From Methanosarcinaceae archaeon (GTDB lineage: Archaea; Halobacteriota; Methanosarcinia; Methanosarcinales; Methanosarcinaceae): 30,201 nucleotides of DNA. Below are positions 24,791 to 30,201 of this stretch, piece after piece. Under the pieces are notes generated by a model. The model was not told the origin of the DNA. It did not search any database and saw only the letters and a list, made by a program, of their open reading frames with translations. A program made the translations under genes and the position numbers. Every line of letters begins with the position of its first letter. The first letter of the stretch is position 1. The stretch lies in assembly GCA_020793555.1 (NCBI GenBank), contig DQIO01000332.1, positions 1 through 30,201 of the forward strand, written 5' to 3'.

Positions 24791-25663
24791 ATGATCAATA
24801 TAGCAATTCCAAAAGGCAGTTTAGAGGAACAGACACTTTTGCTGTTCAAACAGGCAGATCTTGAAATTAAGAAGACTGAACGTGAATATAATCCAAAAAT
24901 AAACGACCCAAGGATCAATAAGATTAAGATCCTGCGTCCGCAGGAGATCCCAAAGTATATTGAAGAGGGATATTTTGACCTGGGGATATCAGGGCGCGAT
25001 TGGGTGGTTGAATCCAATTCCGATGTGGTAGAGGTTGCTGATATGCCGTACAGCAAGCAAGGCGCAGGTATTGTGAAGATCGTGATAGCCGTGCCGCAAG
25101 AGAGCGATATGAAATCCGCAGCCGACATTAAACCTGGTAGCAGGGTTACTACAGAGTACCCAAATATTACAAAAACATTCTTTGACAATCTCGGCATCCC
25201 GATCGATATGCATTTCTCCTATGGAGCAACAGAAGCTAAGGTACCGGATCTCATGGATGTTGTGGTCGACCTTACAGAAACAGGTTCAACGCTTCGCAAG
25301 AACGGTCTTAAGATCGTGGATGTGATGATGGAATCCTCATCAAAACTTATCGCAAATAAGGAAAGCTGGGCTGACCCTGTAAAACGTCAGGAAATTTCGG
25401 AGATTAAGACACTTCTGCTTGCAGTTATTGAGGCACGTGGCAAGGTACTCATTGATATGAATGTGCCTGCCGATAAACTGGATGACGTGATAGATGCACT
25501 GCCTTCTATGAAACATCCAACCGTCTCCCAGTTGTACAAATCGGATTACTACGCGGTTGAGACTGTTGTCAGCAAGAATAATGTGAATATACTTATACCA
25601 AAACTCAAGAATCTTGGAGCAGAAGATATCATTGAAATGAATATTTCAAAGATTGTGCATTGA
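24791..25663 (+). CDS. hisG: ATP phosphoribosyltransferase, long form (HisG)
   Basis: HisG catalyses the first step of histidine synthesis, joining ATP and PRPP to give phosphoribosyl-ATP. The 290-residue length is the long form with a C-terminal ACT-like regulatory domain (about 215-290), which mediates histidine feedback. Key segments are MINIAIPKGSLEEQ, DLGISGRDWVVE, and the PRPP loop VVVDLTETGSTLRKNGLKI. A frame starting at 24752 would add 13 residues; ATG 24791 with GAGTGAT ahead is preferred. A TATA-like TTATTATAAAATG lies near 24741-24753. No other his genes are visible, so it is a stand-alone gene here. Confidence 0.96.
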   Translation: MINIAIPKGSLEEQTLLLFKQADLEIKKTEREYNPKINDPRINKIKILRPQEIPKYIEEGYFDLGISGRDWVVESNSDVVEVADMPYSKQGAGIVKIVIAVPQESDMKSAADIKPGSRVTTEYPNITKTFFDNLGIPIDMHFSYGATEAKVPDLMDVVVDLTETGSTLRKNGLKIVDVMMESSSKLIANKESWADPVKRQEISEIKTLLLAVIEARGKVLIDMNVPADKLDDVIDALPSMKHPTVSQLYKSDYYAVETVVSKNNVNILIPKLKNLGAEDIIEMNISKIVH

Positions 25664-25685
25664 TGTTTGAATTTTTATTCGACGC

Positions 25686-26711
25686 ATGAGCAAAACTTCG
25701 GGCAACCAGTTTCGTATTGGCATTACAGAATTTCTTTGGTCGGTGAAACTGTTTGCCATATCGGCTATTATAGCGTTCACATTATGCATTGCCGTGTATG
25801 TGGTTATGACGATATTTGCTGAGCCACAACCTGTAAATACTGTAATTTCTGCAACTGTATCGACTGCCATGGCAAAGGTTGAGGTGGGAGCAAGATACGT
25901 TAGCCCGATGTCGTCTATTTTTGTGTTTAATACGATCGCTATTTTTACAGCATCTGTTGGCACCGGATTTTTATCATATATACACAACGTTTTTAGCGGG
26001 GAATTTTCCTTTCGCTCAAAACACAGGATATATGGCGGGATATCCATCAGGGTCGATAAACTGTTCACTGTATTTTATAGATATATACGACACATTGTTC
26101 CGATATTCGACCCCGGATTCTCTAAAATTAATGTTGAAGAACACGTCCTCCAAGATGATGGAACATCATCTGTATGGGATTTTTTTGGCTGCACCAGAAA
26201 TGATTACCGTATGTTCGCATACATCTTGCCCTACACTGTACCGGTATTGATACTTTTGGTAAACGGATTTCTTATTGGGGTTTTTCTTGCATTCTTCATA
26301 TTCAATGGTGCAATGTCAGGATATGAGATCATGGGATTACAGGGCATGATCATTGGGGTTTTCTACACATTTTCATATTTTGTATTTTCCATCCTGCCAC
26401 ATGGCATTATCGAACTACCTGTGCTTTTTTTGGCAGCGTCACTCGGATACAAATTCGCATATATACAATCGAATGCTGTCGCTGATGATGGCTTTTTTTT
26501 GAGCGACGATATGGAAAGCATAAAAGAGGATGTTTTACGCATCAATTCGATAACTGCGATGTATCTAAGGTCACGATACCTGTGGACCATGTTCGGAGTG
26601 GCTGTTGGGCTGCTGCTTATTGCTGCGTACATTGAGATTTATGTGACACCTTCGGTTTTGGGATATGCCATGAGTGTTGTTGAAATGGTGTTGAACAATG
26701 GGTTTGTTTAA
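25686..26711 (+). CDS. SpoIIM-like (DUF95) integral membrane protein
   Basis: This 341-residue polytopic membrane protein has about six to seven hydrophobic segments. The stretch LIGVFLAFFIFNGAMSGY and the following PHGIIELPVLFLAASLGYKFAY match the SpoIIM/DUF95 family signature (PHGxxE). The first helix is at about 20-45. A hydrophilic stretch of about 70 residues near the middle (SKHRIYGGISIRVDKL to FFGCTRNDYR) is unusual and may form an extra loop. The family's role in archaea is unknown. It follows hisG by 22 bases and converges on the DUF99 gene with only 32 bases between stops. Confidence 0.75.
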   Translation: MSKTSGNQFRIGITEFLWSVKLFAISAIIAFTLCIAVYVVMTIFAEPQPVNTVISATVSTAMAKVEVGARYVSPMSSIFVFNTIAIFTASVGTGFLSYIHNVFSGEFSFRSKHRIYGGISIRVDKLFTVFYRYIRHIVPIFDPGFSKINVEEHVLQDDGTSSVWDFFGCTRNDYRMFAYILPYTVPVLILLVNGFLIGVFLAFFIFNGAMSGYEIMGLQGMIIGVFYTFSYFVFSILPHGIIELPVLFLAASLGYKFAYIQSNAVADDGFFLSDDMESIKEDVLRINSITAMYLRSRYLWTMFGVAVGLLLIAAYIEIYVTPSVLGYAMSVVEMVLNNGFV

Positions 26712-26743
26712 GGGCTCAAACTGCAAAAAAGCCCATATACCAA

Positions 26744-27334
26744 CTACGCCTTTCCCCGCGACTCCCCACAAACAACACCTGTTGCAATCAAATGCGCAAT
26801 GCGTATGGGCTCGGGAACATTACTCCTTGTAGATGCCAATTGTATGATACTGCATGCATCATTCACATCGATCCCTGTGCACTGCATATATATCGGGTTT
26901 GAAACATCCTTTGTAACAACTTGTGTAATTTTACCTGCGCGCTTTATTATTTCAAACCGCTCATCAGGATTGGAAAGATTTTCAAGTGCAGACTTAATCT
27001 TTTCAAGATTAGGACATGCGCGCATAATCACGATTACAGGCAATCCTGTTTCCTCACATATACGTACAATATCCACCGGATTAAAACCGCCATACGTTAC
27101 CCCATCCAGCATGATGACACGAATCTGGGGATAGTGTTTGGTCGAAGTGATCATCTCAATAATAGCATCAGTAGCATCCATTCCATCGCGCGTGATCTTA
27201 GAGCGCAGCACACCATCAAGCCACTCACCCCCACGAAATACCGCACCTATTATCATAATACTGTCACTGATAAGTGCAGAATCATCTATTCCAAGTATTC
27301 GGATCTCGGGTTTTATGTGGAATCTGGAGTTCAC
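26744..27334 (-). CDS. DUF99 (UPF0215) protein, endonuclease-dU-like
   Basis: This 196-residue protein belongs to the archaeal DUF99/UPF0215 family, related to the endonuclease V fold. Members have been reported to cut DNA at deaminated bases (endonuclease dU). Family segments are IRILGIDDSAL near the N-terminus, which carries the first acidic residues, and VIMLDGVTYGGFNPVDI, followed by GLPVIVIMR. The C-terminal PEPIRIAHLIATGV is typical. The start is a GTG at 27332-27334; no ATG lies near the start. It stands alone on the minus strand. Confidence 0.85.
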   Translation of the reverse strand: MNSRFHIKPEIRILGIDDSALISDSIMIIGAVFRGGEWLDGVLRSKITRDGMDATDAIIEMITSTKHYPQIRVIMLDGVTYGGFNPVDIVRICEETGLPVIVIMRACPNLEKIKSALENLSNPDERFEIIKRAGKITQVVTKDVSNPIYMQCTGIDVNDACSIIQLASTRSNVPEPIRIAHLIATGVVCGESRGKA

Positions 27335-27369
27335 ACTAACTTATTGTAATGTATTGTAAAAATAGTTAA

Positions 27370-27400
27370 CTTGAAATTTAGCACGACATATCCAAAACGA
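27370..27400 (+). repeat. 31-bp direct repeat, left copy
   Basis: The sequence matches 27740-27770 at 26 of 31 positions, sharing GGAAA-type and ATATCCAAAAC segments. The left copy is also the left arm and loop of a dyad, CACGACA (27382-27388) with TGTCGTG (27402-27408). Confidence 0.6.
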
Positions 27401-27510
27401 GTGTCGTGTTAACCATACAATGTCGGTAGATGGGAGGGGGTAAAGCAGATGCGAAAAACGATGCGACCGCGCGCAAGAGCGCGGCACGTTCCTACACCAT
27501 GAACATGAAA

Positions 27511-27568
27511 CGAGAAAATCCTCGCTAACGCTCAAATTAACTCGGAGTATATCTTTATAAAATACATA
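27511..27568 (+). repeat. dispersed 58-bp repeat carrying a TATA box, copy 2
   Basis: This sequence is identical at 50 of 58 positions with 19253-19310, in the same orientation, and ends in CTTTATAAAATACATA. In copy 1 the repeat is the promoter of a CBS gene. Here it would start a transcript near 27580, reading toward the 3' end of pan. The only frame in that transcript is 42 codons long. Confidence 0.75.
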
Positions 27569-27608
27569 CACTACAAAACGATTTTTAAGCGGTGTCGTAT
27601 TTATAGAC

Positions 27609-27737
27609 ATGAAAATTGCATGGTTGGGTTTGTGGGTTTGGTGGCAGTGGAATGCGCCGCCTGTGGGGCAGACTGATGCTCCGTTTTCTTTAGTTCAGAT
27701 CAATTGCTGTGTCTTTCTCTTTAGCATCGGCACTTGA
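27609..27737 (+). CDS. possible 42-residue Trp-rich small protein
   Basis: The ATG at 27609 opens a 42-codon frame beginning MKIAWLGLWVWWQWNAPP, ending at a TGA at 27735-27737. It lies about 30 bases after the expected transcription start from the promoter repeat. The N-terminus is rich in Trp and could lie in the membrane interface. No Shine-Dalgarno is visible and no family is recognised. It may instead be part of a non-coding transcript. Confidence 0.25.
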   Translation: MKIAWLGLWVWWQWNAPPVGQTDAPFSLVQINCCVFLFSIGT

Positions 27738-27739
27738 CA

Positions 27740-27770
27740 CTGGAAAGTTGGCACGATATATCCAAAACAA
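27740..27770 (+). repeat. 31-bp direct repeat, right copy
   Basis: This is the second copy of the repeat at 27370-27400, ending two bases before the last codon of pan. The two copies bracket the 340-base segment with the promoter repeat and the small frame. They may be the scar of an insertion, or paired protein-binding sites. Confidence 0.6.
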
Positions 27771-27772
27771 AA

Positions 27773-29056
27773 TCAGACAAACATTGCTTCGGGGTGTGTT
27801 CCTGTTGATTGTTGCACGGATTTTGATACTTTTTCGATCGCATCAATAAAATCATACATATCCACTGATTCCTTGTCGGCACGTATAGCAAGCATGCCTG
27901 CTTCTGTTGCAATGGCTTTTATGTCTGCACCGCTTGAACCTTCAGTGAGCCTTGCCAATTTGCCAAAATCAATGTCATTGGAGATTGCCATATTCTCAAT
28001 ATGTATCCTGATGATATGTTCCCTGGCTTCGATATCCGGCATCGGGACCTCTACCACACGGTCAAATCGGCCCGGTCGCAGTATTGCAGGGTCAAGGGCA
28101 TCCGGTCGGTTTGTTGCAGCAATAAGCCGTACTTCACCACGACTGTCGAACCCGTCCATCTCGGACAACAGTTGCATGAGGGTTCGCTGTACTTCGCGAT
28201 CTGCTCCGCTTGTTTCGTTCAATCGTATAGTCGCTATTGCATCCAATTCATCAATAAATATTATACTTGGTGCCTTTTTCCTTGCCATCTCAAAAATATC
28301 GTGCACAAGTTTTGCACCATCACCTATGTATTTTTGGACAAGTTCCGAGCCAACCACCCTGATAAAAGTAGCATCCGTCCTGTTGGCAACAGCTTTTGCA
28401 AGCAGTGTTTTTCCAGAACCGGGCGGACCATATAAAAGAACACCTTTTGGCGGCGTAATACCTATGCGTTCAAATGTTTCCGGCTTTTTGAGAGGCAGTT
28501 CAACAGACTCCACAAGTTCCTGTATCTGTGCATCAAGTCCACCAATCCTGTTATAGTCTATATCAGGCGATTCAATAATCTCCATGGCACTAACCATTGG
28601 CTCTTCAGTTGATGGAATTATATCCACGACCGCAAGTGTGTGCTGGTTTAATGCCACCTTTGCACCAACCACAAGCGCATCATCTTCAATGTACTGTGAT
28701 ACATTTACCATAAACTGTGGACCTGTGGTACTTCTTACCAACACCTTGTCACTGTCAACCACATCCAGAATTGTTCCGACAATAAGAGGTGCCGCTTTTA
28801 ACTTGTCGATCTCAGCCTGCATCCTGCGAAGTTCACGCTCATATTTTAGTTTCTGATTCTCCACAAAACGCTTTTCGGATCTGATCTGGTCACATTGTTC
28901 CCTTAAAAAAATATTTCTTGCTTCTAGCTGTTTCATTCGATCCAGCATATATTTAGAAAAATCTTTGTCACTATCAACTCCGACATGGTCATAACTTTTT
29001 GTACCCATACCGGTAATTTCATAGTTTTCACTTTCTACAGTATCACTATCAATCAT
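27773..29056 (-). CDS. pan: proteasome-activating nucleotidase (PAN)
   Basis: This 427-residue AAA ATPase matches PAN, the hexameric unfoldase that feeds proteins to the archaeal 20S proteasome. In order: an acidic N-terminal tail (1-30), a coiled coil (about 34-88), an OB-type domain (about 90-150), and the AAA domain. The AAA domain has Walker A GPPGSGKT (210-217), Walker [12 protein letters not shown], sensor 1 [12 protein letters not shown] and arginine fingers in RPGRFDR. The C-terminus ends EAMFV, so the docking motif hydrophobic-Tyr-X appears as Met-Phe-Val. Phe in place of Tyr may weaken or alter proteasome gating. The ATG has GGAG five bases ahead. A minus-strand TATA box lies at 29088-29095. 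Confidence 0.95.
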   Translation of the reverse strand: MIDSDTVESENYEITGMGTKSYDHVGVDSDKDFSKYMLDRMKQLEARNIFLREQCDQIRSEKRFVENQKLKYERELRRMQAEIDKLKAAPLIVGTILDVVDSDKVLVRSTTGPQFMVNVSQYIEDDALVVGAKVALNQHTLAVVDIIPSTEEPMVSAMEIIESPDIDYNRIGGLDAQIQELVESVELPLKKPETFERIGITPPKGVLLYGPPGSGKTLLAKAVANRTDATFIRVVGSELVQKYIGDGAKLVHDIFEMARKKAPSIIFIDELDAIATIRLNETSGADREVQRTLMQLLSEMDGFDSRGEVRLIAATNRPDALDPAILRPGRFDRVVEVPMPDIEAREHIIRIHIENMAISNDIDFGKLARLTEGSSGADIKAIATEAGMLAIRADKESVDMYDFIDAIEKVSKSVQQSTGTHPEAMFV

Positions 29057-29087
29057 GGATGCTCCGAATATTATTTAAGCACAAACG

Positions 29088-29095
29088 GTATATAG
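29088..29095 (-). promoter_or_regulatory. pan promoter (TATA box)
   Basis: The minus-strand sequence GGCTATATACCG lies 32-39 bases before the pan start codon. It implies a very short leader that begins close to the GGAG at 29062-29065. Confidence 0.6.
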
Positions 29096-29211
29096 CCTTT
29101 TCGACGTGATTTCTATTAGACAGATATCAGTCTGGTTTAACTTTGTTGAACTCCTTCAATAATTTCCAAAGTCTCCAAGCAGATATGGTAAAAAAGGAAT
29201 TCATTTTGCAT

Positions 29212-29220
29212 AAATTTATA
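29212..29220 (+). promoter_or_regulatory. promoter of the MBF1 gene
   Basis: GCATAAATTTATAAG ends about 14 bases before the ATG at 29235. Spacing this short implies a leaderless transcript, and by the usual 25-base rule would even put the start at or just inside the gene. The Zn-ribbon begins at residue 3, so the start codon itself is well fixed. Confidence 0.5.
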
Positions 29221-29234
29221 AGTGTTGATGCGAT

Positions 29235-29714
29235 ATGGAATGTGAAATATGCGGTGCAGAAATACATGGTAAATCGATTAAAGTTACCATTGACGGAAGT
29301 GAACTGGATGTGTGCGTTAAATGTTCCCAGCATGGAACTGTTTCCAACAAACGCATGCCTGTATCAAGAAAGGTAGCACCTGTTGCACGCATTCTTCCAA
29401 CAAGACGTGCCCCAAGAAAATCATTTGAAACTTTAAGTGACGAACTTGTTGATGATTACGAAATGATTATTCGGGATGCACGTAGAGAACACGACTGGTC
29501 ACAAGATCAACTGGCTGTAAAGATCAAGGAAAAAGCATCCCTTCTTAAAAAGATCGAGCGTGGTGACATTACACCGGAAGATCCAATTATCAAAAAACTT
29601 GAATATACACTTGATGTTAAACTCACTGAACGTACCAGAGAATCCGAATGGGGTGGTGAAAGCTTGAATAAAGGCACAACTCTTGGGGATATTGTGAAGA
29701 TCCAACGAAAGTGA
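29235..29714 (+). CDS. archaeal MBF1 homologue (Zn-ribbon plus HTH)
   Basis: This 159-residue protein is an archaeal multiprotein-bridging-factor-1 type protein. Two Cys pairs (CEIC at 3-6 and CVKC at 27-30) form an N-terminal zinc ribbon. A basic linker rich in Arg and Pro follows. A Cro/C1-type helix-turn-helix (about 75-130) contains RREHDWSQDQLAVKIKEKAS and LLKKIERGDITPEDPIIKKLE. Eukaryotic MBF1 is a coactivator; archaeal members associate with ribosomes or transcription factors, and a role in stress or translation is thought likely. It reads away from pan and toward the 4Fe-4S gene. Confidence 0.9.
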   Translation: MECEICGAEIHGKSIKVTIDGSELDVCVKCSQHGTVSNKRMPVSRKVAPVARILPTRRAPRKSFETLSDELVDDYEMIIRDARREHDWSQDQLAVKIKEKASLLKKIERGDITPEDPIIKKLEYTLDVKLTERTRESEWGGESLNKGTTLGDIVKIQRK

Positions 29715-29755
29715 ACTTTTTTACAAATTGCAATAATTACAGCAAAAAAGAAGCG

Positions 29756-30201
29756 ATGAATATGGAGCAGGACAAAGATCGGGAGCAAGTATCTATCTCC
29801 CAGACATTGGCACTAACCATCGTGCCTGAACGTTGTTCCGGATGTCGTACATGCGAGATCGTCTGTGCTATCCACAACAATAAGGTTAACAATCCCAAAA
29901 AAGCACGCATAAGGGTACTTTCGCTATACCCTCACCCCGTCATCAAGATGCCGATCGTGTGCAAACAATGCAAGGACCCAAAATGCATGGAAAGTTGTCC
30001 TACCGATGCAATATACATTGAGAACGGAATTGTTAAAATCAACAACAGTGAATGCATGGGGTGTCATGCATGTGTTATCTCATGTCCATTTGGTGCGATC
30101 TATGTGCATGCCGACCTGGACGAGCCAATTAAATGTGAACTGTGCGGTGGCGACCCACAGTGTGTAAAAGCATGCCCAAAGAACGCTATTATTTATGTAC
30201 C
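29756..30201 (+). CDS. multi-cluster 4Fe-4S ferredoxin-like protein (partial)
   Basis: The first 148 residues are visible and the gene runs off the window. Four Cys groups occur in order. They are CSGCRTCEIVC, CKQCKDPKCMESCP, CMGCHACVISCP and CELCGGDPQCVKACP. This is the pattern of HycB/CooF/AorB-type electron-transfer subunits with up to four 4Fe-4S clusters. Such proteins pass electrons to or from partner enzymes such as hydrogenase, formate dehydrogenase or aldehyde oxidoreductase. The partner is not in the window. No signal peptide is seen, so it acts in the cytoplasm. The ATG at 29756 is chosen; an ATG two codons later is an alternative. Confidence 0.88.
   Translation, partial: MNMEQDKDREQVSISQTLALTIVPERCSGCRTCEIVCAIHNNKVNNPKKARIRVLSLYPHPVIKMPIVCKQCKDPKCMESCPTDAIYIENGIVKINNSECMGCHACVISCPFGAIYVHADLDEPIKCELCGGDPQCVKACPKNAIIYV

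Larger units (their letters stand above)
27335..27772. other. 438-base intergenic segment with direct repeats and a promoter copy
   Basis: This gap separates the DUF99 gene and the end of pan. It holds a 31-base direct repeat at each side (27370-27400 and 27740-27770), a dyad CACGACA/TGTCGTG (27382-27408), a GC-rich stem CCGCGC/GCGCGG (27467-27484), and the second copy of the TATA-bearing repeat (27511-27568). A 42-codon frame runs from 27609. No known protein family is present. The features suggest an inserted or duplicated segment, or an uncharacterised RNA gene. Confidence 0.55.

Noticed and set aside
27873..28556. 227-codon open frame on the plus strand
   Set aside because: It lies wholly inside pan on the other strand and is Ser/Ala-rich antisense shadow sequence.
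1..30201. tRNA and rRNA genes
   Set aside because: None was recognised by eye in the intergenic stretches; small tRNA genes cannot be excluded without a covariance search.

Overview
The window is archaeal. Protein-coding genes include RadA, a PAN-type proteasomal ATPase, an MBF1-type Zn-ribbon/HTH factor, Taw1 (wyosine biosynthesis), a Pab1020-type RNA ligase, a DUF99 protein and a SelB-like GTPase. Many genes have a TATA box 20-30 bases ahead of a leaderless or short-leader start, and others use GGAG or GGTGAT Shine-Dalgarno sites. The moderately AT-rich composition, gene content and cohesin/dockerin proteins fit the Methanosarcinales and related methanotrophic (ANME/Methanoperedens-like) archaea. 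That placement is an inference from gene content only.

Layout. 1-5.2 kb: the tail of an unknown gene, taw1 on the minus strand, then an iron-uptake pair (a DtxR repressor fused to a FeoA domain, followed by feoB) behind a TATA box overlapped by a near-canonical DtxR box. 5.1-7.5 kb: minus-strand phosphoglycolate phosphatase, radA, and a decayed IS630-type transposase next to the radA promoter. 7.7-14.6 kb: the standout locus, a membrane-anchored cohesin protein, a family 5 solute-binding protein carrying an N-terminal dockerin, a SAM methyltransferase, and two permeases plus two ATPases of a Dpp/Opp/Nik-type importer, all on the plus strand. 14.6-15.4 kb: a gene-poor scar with a MITE-like inverted repeat, a paired-hairpin IS200/IS605-like remnant and an AT-rich dyad. 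15.4-17.2 kb: a secreted DUF4198 protein and a small membrane-anchored surface protein.

17.2-21.0 kb: a cluster of stand-alone CBS-domain proteins. It has one frameshifted CBS pseudogene directly behind a hairpin element, then three intact proteins with four CBS domains each. The first intact gene is preceded by eight almost perfect 26-bp tandem repeats built on 13-bp half-units. 21.1-23.4 kb: RNA ligase and SelB-like GTPase with a degenerate P-loop. 23.4-24.7 kb: a minus-strand pair, a KaiC/RAD55-like ATPase and an unknown charged protein. 24.8-27.3 kb: hisG, a SpoIIM-like membrane protein and a convergent DUF99 gene. 27.3-27.8 kb: a 440-base intergenic segment flanked by 31-bp direct repeats; it holds a GC-rich hairpin and a second copy of the promoter repeat found before a CBS gene. 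27.8-30.2 kb: pan, an MBF1 homologue, and the start of a multi-cluster 4Fe-4S protein running off the end.

Most of the window is ordinary chromosomal housekeeping. The accessory material is the cohesin/dockerin transporter and the repeat-rich stretch from 14.6 to 19.4 kb. The best candidate for an undescribed system is the transporter. Its binding protein appears to be held at the surface by a cohesin-dockerin contact, where such proteins are usually anchored by a lipid or a membrane helix. No tRNA, rRNA or CRISPR array was recognised.
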